Source of the DNA: Eublepharis macularius
Lineage: Eukaryota > Chordata > Lepidosauria > Squamata > Eublepharidae
Assembly (NCBI RefSeq): GCF_028583425.1
Contig: NC_072792.1
Location: 155,564,676-155,628,675 of the forward strand
DNA: 64,000 bases
Reading direction: 5' to 3'
The position numbers and the translations under genes are program-made. The notes under the pieces were generated by a model that saw only the letters and a program-made list of their open reading frames with translations, ran no database searches and was not told the origin of the DNA. This document shows, piece by piece, positions 25,815 to 35,940 of this stretch; position 1 is the first letter of the stretch; each line of letters opens with the position of its first letter.

Positions 25815-26045
25815 CCTAGAATTTATTTATATGCTTACTACATCATCATCCCACACATCCTGAAAGGAGCTCAGGGCAGCATACATCAGACTCCCCGCCT
25901 TTATTTAATCTTTGTGACAAACCTGTGGGGTAGGTTAGGCTGATAGAATGTGACTGGCCAAAGGTGCTTCCATGGCAGAATGGGGATTTGAACTCAAGTC
26001 TCCCAGGTCCTAGCATAACACTCTAACCACTACACCGATATAAAG
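25815..26045 (-). mobile_element. tRNA-derived SINE (minus strand)
   Basis: Minus-strand head at about 26020-26040 (TGTAGTGGTTAGAGTGTTAT), B-box-like TTGAGTTCAAATCCCC, then the tail with GGGGTAGGTTAGGC and CTGAAAGGAGCTCAGGGC near 25860-25940 on the plus strand. Confidence 0.7.
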
Positions 26046-26079
26046 TTGGAGAGGTGATTGAATGTCTTTGAAAAACATA

Positions 26080-26295
26080 TACACATGAAGTTGTCTTCTA
26101 CTGAGGCAGACCTTTGGGCCATCAAGGTTGGTATTGTCCATTCAAATTGGCGCCAGCTCTCCAGGGTCTTATACAGTGGTCTGTCACATCACCTATTGCC
26201 TGGTCCTTTTAACTGGTGATGCCAGGGATTGAACCTGGCACCTTTTGCATGCCAAGCAGATACTCTATTATTAAGCCACAGCCTTTCATAATAGA
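26080..26295 (-). mobile_element. tRNA-derived SINE (minus strand)
   Basis: The complement reads AGTATCTGCTTGGCATGC as the anticodon-arm region and GGTTCAATCCCTGGCATC as B box, then the CTGGAGAGCTGGCGCC and ATACCAACCTTGATGG blocks. It is the same family as 4589-4760, abutting another SINE at 26296. Confidence 0.75.
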
Positions 26296-26515
26296 GTTTT
26301 GTAGTTTTATTTCATTTGTACCCTACCTTTCTCTCTAACAGGGATCCAAAGTGTCTTACATCATTCTCCTCTCCTTCATTTCATCATCACAAGAAATCTG
26401 TGAGGTAGGTTAGGCTACGAGTATGCATCTAGCCCATGGTCACCCAGCAAGCTGCCACCAGCAGAGTGGGAATTCCAGCCTGGGTCTCCCAGGTCCTTTG
26501 ACGCGCTGGCTTGTC
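26296..26515 (-). mobile_element. tRNA-derived SINE (minus strand)
   Basis: Low-coordinate tail TTTCATTTGTACCCTACCTT, then CCAAAGTGTCTTACATCATT, GTGAGGTAGGTTAGGCTACG and a degraded head near 26500. It sits back-to-back with the SINE at 26080-26295. Confidence 0.65.
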
Positions 26516-27194
26516 TGTAAGTCCAGTTGAACTGAAGTCTGTGAAAAAGAGTATCAGTCACCCCAATGAGTCCTCTTGGAGATGAGAGGTGGCAGCAGAC
26601 AGTACCAGATTTAGAGGCCTTCTGGGCTAAAGCCCCACCCAACCTGCCAGGCCACATGCTCCTACAATATTGTCATCAATATAGCTAGAACTGTAGGGAA
26701 ACAGGTGCTGGATACGACACCAGCTCTTTCCTTCAGTCCTTCACTGAATATGAAGGCCTCCACAGGCAGTTTTCAACCACACATCTCTCCACTTTCCACA
26801 GCTATCTCCCTGTTCAACTGGGAAGGGAAAAATCTCCTCTCCTTAGAAGATCTACCCCTTTCTTTGACCAGTTTGGGAGTCTGCACCTACTACCCAAACC
26901 TTGCTGCCAACTTTCCCAGTTCTCCTGTCAGTTTTGAAACTTCTTTTCCTTAGGACTCCATCTCTTCACTCCTCACACTGGATCTCTCTGCTAAGACTGA
27001 AACAAGATCCTCTTCTCTGAGCTCAGCTACCCAATCCAGTGCCTTGGAGTAGCCTGCTACTCAAATCTCTCTGATTCTGAGAGGGATTAACCTTGAACAG
27101 TTCTGCAAATGTGTGTACAACCCTTCCATGCTTCTTTAAACCATTCAGTCCGTCACTGAAGCATAAAACAACAGTTACACAGTTGTATTGCCAT

Positions 27195-27300
27195 GTGTAG
27201 ATTAGAAGAGCTGTCGAACTCCAACTGTGATTCTCAAAAACTTATGCTACAATAAAATTGGTTAGTCTTAAAGGTGCTACTGGACTCTTTTTGATTTAAC
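27195..27300 (+). repeat. Hammerhead-like (Penelope-associated type) repeat fragment
   Basis: Plus strand reads AACTGTGATTCTCAAAAACT, TATGCTACAATAAAATTGG, TTAGTCTTAAAGGTGCTACT. In the family consensus as I know it this is CTGANGA - AGAGAACTGTGATTCTC - GAAAGC - TTATGCTA, a hammerhead layout. Here the CTGANGA side is damaged but the downstream arm is well kept. Confidence 0.5.
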
Positions 27301-27849
27301 TCATATCAATATATCCAATGTGCCAAAGTGCAGAGAGTATCTGAGAATGACAGGAGTGTCTTAACTTTATACAGCTGTCAATAAGGTAATGAACCTAAGA
27401 CGTTATCTGTGGTGTCCCTCTGGCCAGGAGTTAAATTATTTGATATAGGAAAGCTAATTAGATGCTCAGGGCTCCTTAAATGCACGCTTGAATTGGAATC
27501 AAGCCTGACCAGAGTCATCCGGAAAATACATTGGACAGGGAATGCTCTTGCTCCCTTGGATGCTTTCCTCATATTGCTTTCTCAATGCAAACTGACTTTC
27601 CATCAGAGCATCTATTCCTCCATACTGGTACCAGCATGTTGCCACCCTCAAGTGTGGAGGAGACCACCGCTCCAGGGAAGGGGCAATTTGCACAGGGGAA
27701 ATGTGGTCAGGGAGAAGGTTAAATGCTCACTCCTTGCCCCATGGATCCAGTATGAGCATCCTGTGGCTGCTCTCTGCTTCAAACAACATTTAGAATTAAC
27801 AGAAGAGGCCATCCTCATGGGTCCTAAACGCAGTTTGGTGGTGAGCAAA

Positions 27850-29110
27850 TGGCAGAGATGAACGAATGTGCTCCTTTCGGCCCACGCCGCTTCTCCTACA
27901 CCGCTCCAGTCAACGGGGAGAAAGGGGAGATACCGTCTGGACTTGTGCTGGTTAAGAGCCATTCTTGCGGGCAAAGAACAAGGCACGATCTCGGGGGAAA
28001 GAGGCTCGCCGACAACCCCTGAAGTCCAGGGCGGGCCTGTTAAGCCAGCGCCAGCTTGGTGGCCGCAGCGTCCTTCCCCGGCAAGCGCCTGGTGGCCCCT
28101 GAACAACGCTATACATGATGGCAAACGCCAGCCTGCTTCTCAGAGGCCGGCGGGAGCAGGAGGGGGCCTGGCGTGCTAACAGGATTGCGTCTGCTTGGCA
28201 TCAGCCCAGGCAGCGAGGGGAATCCGTGCCATGCCCAGACCTCCCCCCCACCCCCAGCTGCTTGCCTCTCCAGCCGAGCGACACCCCACCTGGCTGCTGC
28301 AATCGCGCTGATTTGCATCGCAGCCGACGGATCGGACGCCCCCCCCTCCCGCCCCTCGCAGCGTCCCGGGCTCCGCAGCGAGGAGCCGAGGCCAAGCGGG
28401 GCTTTCGCAGCTCCTGCCGCAAAGAAGGCCCAGGCGCCAGCCGCAGTAGCCACGCCGTGCGTGGGGGCGGGAGCCGGCGAGGGGATGGCGCGGCCGCTGC
28501 AGCCCTAGCCGGCCTATGGACTTTGCTGGGCGCCCCCGCCTTGGCCCTGAGAGCGCAGCATGCCGAACCCCGGCGGCCTCGACAAGGCGCTGAGGATGTC
28601 CCTGCAGAGGAAATCCAAGATCCACTCGGCTGCGGGTAAGGCCGGGGTCGGGGGGCGGCAGCGGCGGCAGCGCCCCCAAGCCCTCCCTCCTCCAAGCCGA
28701 CTCGCAGCGCCCGCCTGTCTCTGCAGCCCTCGAGCAGACGCTGCGGGTTCGGCAGCCTGTGCGGAAGCGCTGGCAGTTTTCGGCGCTGGAGCGCGGGGCG
28801 GGAGGGGGAGCCGCGGCCCGGTTTTAATGGCAGCAGCGTGCGCGCACACACACACACACCCCGCAGCCGGTGAGCTCATCCTGGTGGGGGCAAAACACGA
28901 GCTGCAGCCGTTGCAAACCTGCGGCAAGGGAGTGCGGAAGGAGAAGGAGGGGAGTTGCAAATCTCCCGGGATTGATCCGTTTCCACTTTCGCTTTTAATG
29001 CTCTCCAGAGAAGAAGGGGGTGGGGAGAAATCTCTGCTCAAAATGCGGAGATTTGAATGCATACCGAGCACCCACCGGCACAGCTGCAGGTAGAGAGCCG
29101 CGCACGCCAT
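27850..29110 (+). promoter_or_regulatory. ATP8A2: CpG island and promoter of ATP8A2
   Basis: CpG density rises from about 27870 and is highest at 28300-28860, around coding exon 1. The 5' UTR should lie in about 28200-28559. Long open frames on both strands here come from the GC content. A short CA run sits at 28846-28860. No TATA box was noticed. Confidence 0.75.
28560..28635 (+). CDS. ATP8A2: ATP8A2 coding exon 1 (P4-ATPase flippase), first exon only
   Basis: ATG at 28560 opens MPNPGGLDKALRMSLQ, then RKSKIHSAA and a split Gly codon; the exon ends in CTGCGG followed by GTAAGG, a phase-1 donor. The long human ATP8A2 isoform, as I recall it, begins MLNGAGLDKALKMSLPRR, then SRIRSSVG with the same phase, so GLDKAL-MSL and the basic run after it match in register. 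ATP8A2 flips phosphatidylserine and phosphatidylethanolamine to the cytosolic leaflet, with CDC50A as partner subunit, mainly in neurons and photoreceptors. All transmembrane and catalytic parts (DKTGT) lie in later exons outside the window. The exon sits in a strong CpG island. The match is short (25 residues), but the start, the spacing and the splice phase agree, and human ATP8A2 is in the same chromosomal neighbourhood as CDK8 and RNF6. Confidence 0.85.
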
Positions 29111-30165
29111 CTCAGTAGCTTTGCACTTCGCTCTCTGCGTTTGATGACGTTCGGTCTGTATCAGGGCAATCCCCAGGCAGGCGTAGTTGGGAATACGAAC
29201 TGAGCACAGTGAGACCCTGCTGCAAGTGAATTACCAGTTCGGGGTTCTTTGCCGCCTCCTCTCCGCAATTTAAACCCCCTTTACCTTCAGCCGACCAAGT
29301 TTCCTATTCCTGGGGGTGCATTTAGTATTTTGCATGGGAGAATCACGGTTATTTAGGCGTAGGAACTGACACGAATCCAGCTGTAGCAGGGCGGCGCGGG
29401 GGAGGGGGGGGAGTGAGTTCTGTAAGACCAGTGGAGTTTACTTGGAAATAATGGCGTTTAATTGGGCTGTAAATTGGGTTGTGTGCATTCATACCTCTCG
29501 AGATGCTTAAAAATAAACTCCCTTGCCCACCCACCAGGCACATCAAGAGCTGCCATGTGCTAAATCAGCCCTTAGCCTCTAGATGGATGCTCTGCTTGCT
29601 CTGGCAAAACAGAAACTCAAGCCAACTTTCAAGCCCTTCTGTTGAGATCATTTATTTCAGGGTTTCTCAGACTTCCTGGTCTACCTTTTAAACTTAATCT
29701 CAACAAATGTAGCCATCTGCTCAGTGGGTGAGCGCATCACACAGTCCTCATATGGGTATGTGTGTGTTTGCAGCATGGGGAGTATATTTAGATTGGGGTG
29801 AAATTCTATTATATTAAACACTGCATCCTGCCTGTGTCTCCCATTCCTCGTAGTCTCTTGTCCCAATCCAGTCTCCATCATGCAACTACATGGCCCCCTA
29901 CCTTGACACAGCCAATCTGGCCACCTGAAATCATGGCACAGTAAGATCAAAACTAGACTACTGTAATGCACTTTACATTGGCCTCCCCTCAAAGCTGACT
30001 CGGAGACTCCAGTTGATGCAGAACGCTGCAGCTTGTTTACTCTCAGGAGCTAGATAGAGCATGTATATTGTGCCCGTTCTTCAGTCACTCCATTGGCTTC
30101 TCATTTACTGGGCTCAGTTCAAGGTCATGGTTATCATATTCAAAGCCCTTCATGGTCACATATCT

Positions 30166-33100
30166 TTTTTTTTTTTGAAAAATTTTTTATTGGGTTAGAG
30201 CATTATTATTTTTACATTACATTCAATTTTCCCCTAATTTTTCGTTTCTAACCCCCTCCCTTTCCCCCCCTTTTGTTGACTTCCAACAGCTTTCCCACCC
30301 TCTGTCCCTTTTCCCTTACTTCTATAAAATTCATCTGTCTAAAACAAATATACATTCTCCATTATATTAAGCAGTACATCTTTAACTCCTTTACTTATTA
30401 TACACCCAAACCGTACGTCTTTAGATAACCAATTTATCCCATTTTCCAGTTTTGAATATTTCTATATATCATAAACCTATACATCGTAAACCATAAAAAT
30501 TTCCCACATTTAAATCAAACAATTTGATTTATTCTCTATATATTACTCATTTCATCTTTTTATGGTAATTCTATCTAACTTATCACATAATCAATCAATT
30601 TAACTCTTCTATGCATTCAGTTTGGTGCATATAAATCTTATCAGAGAAAGAAAATATTGTTAGTTACTCAATCCTCATGTTTAAACCTTATCATTAATTA
30701 TTCTCTATCAGTATTCTATCACTTAATCTTTACATATCTATATATATCTCGATCAATTAATCTAACTGCTTATAAATTCACATTTCTCTTCCTCCCCCGG
30801 TAAAGTCACCCCTCTCTTTTATACTTTTATTATACTTCAGTAGTTCTCAAACCGCCACAGTTTTCCTCCCACCTCCCATTTCTTCTCCAGATATTGTTTC
30901 AGCTTCTCCCAGTCTGTGTTAAACTGCCCTGAGTCCAGATCTCTCAGTTTTCTTGTCATCTTGTCCATTTCAGCCATGTACAGCAATTTGTAGATCCAAT
31001 CTTCAATAGTTGGCACTTCTTGTACTTTCCATTTCTGCGCATACAAAAGTCTAGCTGCTGCAGTCATATAAAATATCATCGTCCTATGATGGGCTGGAAT
31101 TCCCTCCATTCCCAAGTTTAGCAGCAGGAGTTCTGGGTTCTTATTTATTTGAAACTGTAAAATTTCACTCATTTCTCTTATTATTTCCCCCCAGAACTGC
31201 CTAGCTACCTCACACGACCACCACATATGATAGAGGGAGCCCTCATGTTTCTTACATTTCCAGCATTTGTTAGATGTATTCAAATTCCCTAGCGCAATCT
31301 TCTTTGGTGTCATGTACCAACGATAGATCATTTTGAAAATGTTCTCTTTAATATTAATACATGTCGTTGTCTTCATTGTAGTTTTCCACAAGTATTCCCA
31401 TGCCTCCATTGTTATTTCTTTATTAAAGTTTATAGCCCATTTCACCATCTGTGTTTTAACTATCTCATCTTCAGTATACCATTTCAACAGTACTTGATAT
31501 ACCTTGGATATTCTTTTCTTGTCTTCTTTAAGAAGGGTCTGCTCTAGTTCCGAGTTCTCTGTTCGTATGCCCCCTTTTGCAAAGTCCGAGTTGTATAAGT
31601 CTCTAATCTGTCTATACTGAAACCAGTCATAGTTAGGTGATAGTTCCTCTTGCGTCTTTATTCTAAGTTTAGATACTTCAATCTTAGTTATTTCTTTATA
31701 CGTTAAACATTGTTGTTCATTATCCACAGCTCTCGGATCTATCACCTCATATGGAACCACCCACAAGGGGGTTCCTTCTTGTAGGTAAGTTCTGTACTTC
31801 TTCCAGATTGTATATAGACTTCTCCTTACAAAATGATGCAGGAACATCGAGTTGACCTTTACTTTGTCATGCCATAGGTATGCGTGCCATCCAAAAAATT
31901 TTTTATATCCCTCTAGGGCTAATAGTTTCTTATTCTTTAATGTCATCCAGTCTTTTAGCCAAACTAGGCAGATTGCATCATGGTAAAGTCTCAGATTGGG
32001 CAGTTGCATTCCGCCTCTCTCCTTTGCATCTTGTAGAACTTTTACTTTCACTCGAGGCTTCTTGCCTGCCCAAACAAAATCTGATATTTTCCTCTGCCAT
32101 TTTTCAAATTGTTTAGAGTCTCTGATGATTGGTATTGTCTGTAACAAAAACATTACTCTTGGTAACACGTTCATCTTAACTGCTGCAATCCTGCCCAACC
32201 ATGACAAATTCAGTCTATTCCACTTGATCAAGTCTCTCTCTATCTGAGTCCATAATTTTTCATAATTATTCTTGAACAAATCTATATTTTTTGCAGTCAG
32301 CTCAACTCCCAAATATTTCACTTTACTAGTTACTTCACAGTCCGTTGTTTCCATTAACAATTGTTGTTTCTGCTTAGTCATGTTTTTACATAGTATCTTT
32401 GACTTCTTTTTGTTAATGAAGAAACCTGCCAAATCACCAAACTCCTTGATCTTATCTATCACTTTTGGCATGTTCTCCAATGGATCTTCTACAATTAACA
32501 TTATGTCATCTGCAAATGCTCTAACCTTGTATGAATAGTCCTTTATTTTTATTCCTCGTATTTCCTCATCTTGTCGTATTTGTATCATCAGAATCTCCAA
32601 TACTAAAATGAACAACAATGGAGATAACGGGCAACCTTGTCTTGTTCCTTTACTAATCGTCAATTTCTTGGTCAATTCATCATTCACTACAATTACTGCA
32701 GTCTGGTCTCTATAAATTTCTTTAATTGCTCTGATGAATCTTTCTCCCAATTGTAGCTTTTCCATAGTGGCAAACAAAAAGTCCCAGTTTAAATTGTCAA
32801 ACGCTTTTTCAGCGTCTACAAAGAAGAAACCAACCTCTTTACCACAACGCTTGTCATAGTATTCAATAGCATTGATCACTGTCCTTAAATTGTCTCTTAT
32901 TTGTCTGTCCGGCAAAAAGCCTGCTTGTTCTTCCTCTATGACTTCCGAGAGCCACCCCTTCAGTCTCTCCGCCAATATCTTCGCAAAAATTTTGTAATCA
33001 TTGTTAAGTAATGATATAGGCCTGTAATTTTTCACGTTAGTCAGATCTTGGCCCTCTTTTGGGATCAATGATATATTCGCTTCGCTCCAAGTGTCTGGAA

Positions 33101-33488
33101 TTCTTTGATCCCTGAAAACTCCGTTCATCACCTCTTTTAGGAATGGTGCCAGTTCGTTGGCCATTGTCTTATAAAATTTAGCTGTAAGTCCATCTGGCCC
33201 TGGCGCCTTTCCTAGATTTGCGGATTGTATTGCCTTACTTATTTCTTCATCAGTTACTTCACTGTTCAACTTGTTTCTCCAAGCTTCCGAAATCTCTGGA
33301 AGTTTAGTTTTCTCCAAATATGATGCTATTGATTCTTTGGTTACTTCTTTTTTATTATACAGCTTCGCATAGAATTTATAGAAGGCTCTACTAATGGTAG
33401 TCTGCTCCAGGTACGTTTTATTTTCTTCACAGATTTTATTTATTATTTTCTTTTCCCTTTTCTTCTTCAATTGCCATGCCAAATATTT
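30166..33488 (-). mobile_element. Young 5'-truncated L1 LINE with perfect 19-bp target duplication
   Basis: The element lies on the minus strand. Its A-tail shows as 11 T at 30166-30176, followed by a 3' UTR of about 660 bp and ORF2 at 30837-33482. Both flanks carry CCTTCATGGTCACATATCT (30147-30165 and 33489-33507) without a mismatch, so the insertion is by target-primed reverse transcription and fairly recent. The 5' end is cut inside ORF2, so the endonuclease half, ORF1 and promoter are absent; it cannot move by itself. It lies inside an older CR1/L2-type LINE and antisense to ATP8A2. Confidence 0.93.
30837..33482 (-). CDS. L1 ORF2 reverse transcriptase, 881 codons open, N-terminus truncated
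   Basis: The frame begins at MAWQLKKKREKK, an internal methionine of ORF2, and runs to a stop after LWRFENY without a break. Reverse-transcriptase motifs in order: GKAPGPDGL (residues 91-99), NYRPISLLN (152-160), QAGFLPDRQIRDNL (186-199), motif A FVDAEKAFD (221-229), motif B GTRQGCPLSPLL (279-290), motif C AFADD (322-326) with both catalytic Asp. A C-terminal zinc-knuckle-like CxxC-x8-H-x4-C sits at 740-757. A full L1 ORF2 is about 1,250-1,280 residues, so roughly 400 including the apurinic endonuclease are missing. The open frame reflects the youth of the copy; it need not be translated. Confidence 0.95.
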   Translation of the reverse strand: MAWQLKKKREKKIINKICEENKTYLEQTTISRAFYKFYAKLYNKKEVTKESIASYLEKTKLPEISEAWRNKLNSEVTDEEISKAIQSANLGKAPGPDGLTAKFYKTMANELAPFLKEVMNGVFRDQRIPDTWSEANISLIPKEGQDLTNVKNYRPISLLNNDYKIFAKILAERLKGWLSEVIEEEQAGFLPDRQIRDNLRTVINAIEYYDKRCGKEVGFFFVDAEKAFDNLNWDFLFATMEKLQLGERFIRAIKEIYRDQTAVIVVNDELTKKLTISKGTRQGCPLSPLLFILVLEILMIQIRQDEEIRGIKIKDYSYKVRAFADDIMLIVEDPLENMPKVIDKIKEFGDLAGFFINKKKSKILCKNMTKQKQQLLMETTDCEVTSKVKYLGVELTAKNIDLFKNNYEKLWTQIERDLIKWNRLNLSWLGRIAAVKMNVLPRVMFLLQTIPIIRDSKQFEKWQRKISDFVWAGKKPRVKVKVLQDAKERGGMQLPNLRLYHDAICLVWLKDWMTLKNKKLLALEGYKKFFGWHAYLWHDKVKVNSMFLHHFVRRSLYTIWKKYRTYLQEGTPLWVVPYEVIDPRAVDNEQQCLTYKEITKIEVSKLRIKTQEELSPNYDWFQYRQIRDLYNSDFAKGGIRTENSELEQTLLKEDKKRISKVYQVLLKWYTEDEIVKTQMVKWAINFNKEITMEAWEYLWKTTMKTTTCINIKENIFKMIYRWYMTPKKIALGNLNTSNKCWKCKKHEGSLYHMWWSCEVARQFWGEIIREMSEILQFQINKNPELLLLNLGMEGIPAHHRTMIFYMTAAARLLYAQKWKVQEVPTIEDWIYKLLYMAEMDKMTRKLRDLDSGQFNTDWEKLKQYLEKKWEVGGKLWRFENY

Positions 33489-34119
33489 CCTTCATGGTCA
33501 CATATCTATGTGACCACCTCTTCTCCCATGTTCCACCACGGCAGCTTGGCTCGTCTGGACAGGGCCTTCTGCAGATACCACCCTGCAGTTGGGCAAAAAC
33601 AGCACCTTGCCCACACATGCTTTCTCTGTGGTAGCTTCCATCTTATGGAATGGCCTGCCTGAGGAGATCAGGAAAGCTCCCGCACTTCTGGATTTCTGCA
33701 AAGTATGCAAAACTGAATTATTCAGGAAGGCTTTCTACACAGATTATAGGGCTATGTTGTAAGAGGTATCTTAGAGAGATGCAACAGAGAGAGTATTCAC
33801 TACTCTGTTGGGTACTCTGCTGATGTAGATGTGTGCCTACTAGTGGGTTTCTTAGTTGCAAAACATGCCATGTAAATTAGTTATGCTTTGTTTCAGAAAG
33901 GTTTCATCACTATGCTTAGCTTTATGCTTGTTTTTCCAAATCTTCTACTATTGTACCTTTGGATCTCTTTCCCTGATTGTCCTGTTGATAATTATAGTAC
34001 TTTGCTCAGTGAATGTTTGATTACATTGTATTTTCACTTGCACTGTGTAATCCGTCTTGGATCTCTGTTAGAAAGGCAGACTATTAACAACAACAATAAT
34101 GGTCAGACTGAATGCTGTG

Positions 34120-34345
34120 AGCCAGGGCTGTGTAGTGGTTTGAGTATTAGTCTAGGATCTAGGAGACCCAGGTTTGAATCCTTGCTCTGCCATGGAAGCT
34201 CAATGGGTGACTTTGGACTAGTCACATACTGTCAGCCTAACCTACCACAAAGGGTTGTTTTCAGGATGAAAACATGTAGGAGAGAAGAACAATGTAAGCC
34301 ACTTTCCCCATTGGGGAGAAAGGCATGGTATAAATAAATAAAGGT
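34120..34345 (+). mobile_element. tRNA-derived SINE (plus strand)
   Basis: GGCTGTGTAGTGGTTTGAGT as head, GGTTTGAATCCTTGC as B box, GGTGACTTTGGACTAGTCAC, then a tail GGGGAGAAAGGCATGGTATA followed by AATAAATAAA. It directly follows the LINE that ends near 34110. Confidence 0.8.
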
Positions 34346-35254
34346 GAAGATCCATTATTGGCATATGAACATTATGAAGGAGCCTTGGGGAGGGGAGACT
34401 GGATTGTGGTTGCAGCATTGGGGAGAAGGAGGGTTTATGGAAGGCACATAGCGTTTGCCTGAGTTATTCTCCATTCCTTTTCCCTCCTGCATCCCCTTTT
34501 GATAGCCAATTAGATCTTTCCTGGGGTCCATGTGAAGGAACAAGTGTGCAGGTTGGTGGGCAAGGCGGGACCAGGGGATGAAAACGAGTCCTTTCCTCAG
34601 CAGAACTGTGCTTGAAGAAGGGGAAGTAGGAGCAGTTTCATCCCCTTGTGTGTCCTCTCTCTGGGCCCCCTCCCCACTGCATGGCTATTCCTCTTGTGTG
34701 AATCCCATGACAATGGGAATAATCTTTCTGGGGGTTAGAAGGGGCTGAAGGAACAGGGAGAAATGGAAAGTTCCACACTCATGCAGGGAATGGTGAGATA
34801 TATGGCAGTAGGAGCAGCAAAAGACGTTTTGATATCTGAGAACTAAACTACAAAAGACGAATTACTGCTCCTCAGAGGGTTTATTTCCACTTTGAAACTG
34901 ACAGAGCCTTCAGGAGGTGAAGAGGAAATAAACAAACCCTCGAAGGAGCATCTTTGCTGGCTGACAAAGCCTTCCAATCTGTCTTTTAAAACTTGGCTTC
35001 CCGGCTAACATTGTGACTCCCTTAACGTGAGCGTCCTCATGTAATTCATCTCTTGTAGTTTAGCTCTGAGGCTGAAGATCCAAATGGCCCCAAACTAGGG
35101 TTCAGTGATGCTCCCCTAGAGGAAACCATGTGAAAGCACGGGCTGCCAAGGTCACATTACTCCCATTGTGTGATTCTTTTTCATTTTAACCTACATATGC
35201 AGTAAAACGTCCCAGTGGACTGTGCCCCATGTTAGTTAATGAGAGGGAATCAGT

Positions 35255-35432
35255 GAGAGAGCTAGCACCGTGTAGTGGTTAACATGTCAGGTTAGGTCCT
35301 GGGAGAACCGGGTTCAAATTGTGGGATCTTCCGTGAAGCTCACTGGCTCACTTGGGCCCAGTCACTGTTCTTCAGCCTATGTTACCTTGTAAGGTTGTGA
35401 GGACATAGAATTGGAGGAAGGTTGAGATGAAA
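35255..35432 (+). mobile_element. tRNA-derived SINE, interrupted by the half-L1
   Basis: Head GTGTAGTGGTTAACATGTCA, B box GGGTTCAAATTG, then GGCCCAGTCACTGTTCTTCA. Its tail is broken at AGGTTGAGATGAAA, which is repeated at 37245-37258 on the far side of the L1, where the sequence continues for some tens of bases. Confidence 0.75.
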
Positions 35433-35593
35433 TTTTTTTTTTATTTTTTTATTTTTAATATCTAAAACAAAAACCTACAAAAAACTACAAAAGTACTAAG
35501 AAAGGGGAAAAGGGAAAGAAGAAAGAGAAGGGGAAGGAGGGCTGGAAAAAGGGGGGAGGTTACATACAAACAATAAACACTACACTACAATGT

Positions 35594-35834
35594 ATTGTCG
35601 AAGGCTTTCACGGCCGGAGAACGATGGTTGTTGGGGGTTTTCCGGGCTGTCTTGCCGTGGTCTTGGCATTGTAGTTCCTGACGTTTCGCCAGCAGCTGTG
35701 GCTGGCATCTTCAGAGGTGTAGCACCAAAGTCTTTTGGTGCTACACCTCTGAAGATGCCAGCCACAGCTGCTGGCGAAACGTCAGGAACTACAATGCCAA
35801 GACCACGGCAAGACAGCCCGGAAAACCCCCAACA
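35594..35834. mobile_element. 241-bp palindromic insertion with 15-bp target duplication and hammerhead-like core
   Basis: ACTACACTACAATGT flanks it on both sides (35579-35593 and 35835-35849). The insertion is nearly all one inverted repeat: arms 35627-35729 and 35734-35836, 103 bp each and identical in complement, separated by GTCT; the right arm's last two bases overlap the target repeat. Each arm, read outward, contains CTGAAGA, a 6-bp stem GCCAGC/GCTGGC, then GAAAC and GTC, the order of a hammerhead ribozyme core. Such motifs are known from Penelope-like retroelements. There is no protein frame of its own. Confidence 0.85.
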
Positions 35835-35940
35835 ACTACACTACAATGTTTTCCCTTCATACTGCCATAGTTAAAAATTTAAACCTTCATAAAGTAATGA
35901 TGGAGTGGTTGACCTTGCAAAATTCAAAATACAACCCATA

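Larger units (their letters stand above)
17311..27850. other. Intergenic region between the RNF6 relic and ATP8A2
   Basis: No host gene was recognised. SHISA2, which I recall beside RNF6 in human, was looked for and not seen. The region holds the palindromic element at 18216-18296, LINE 3' fragments (23612-23930, 24425-25140), SINEs (21434-21655, 25815-26045, 26080-26295, 26296-26515) and a hammerhead-like repeat fragment (27195-27300). The stretches 18300-21430 and 21660-23420 show nothing I can name. A 127-codon open frame at 20443-20826 (minus) matches no family I know. Confidence 0.6.
29800..34110 (+). mobile_element. CR1/L2-type LINE (plus strand), split by a younger L1
   Basis: Before the L1 the plus strand gives KTRLLLCNAL-like LDYCNALYIGLP-type sequence, then LHWLLIYWAQFKVMVIIFKA. 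After it comes DRAFCRYHPAVGQKQ, then MEWPA and EEIRKAPALLDFCKVCK-type sequence, the standard order of a CR1/L2 ORF2 tail. The 3' UTR ends in GTCTTGGATCTCTGTTAGAA and AACAACAACAATAAT at about 34100. It is 5' truncated and has frame breaks. The L1 occupies 30166-33488. Confidence 0.75.

Noticed and set aside
28109-29110. Long open frames on both strands around ATP8A2 exon 1, up to 218 codons
   Set aside because: CpG-island shadows; only the 25-codon start matching the ATP8A2 long isoform and ending at a proper donor is supported.
31880-32538. Plus-strand frames inside the L1
   Set aside because: Antisense shadows of the L1 ORF2 on the minus strand.
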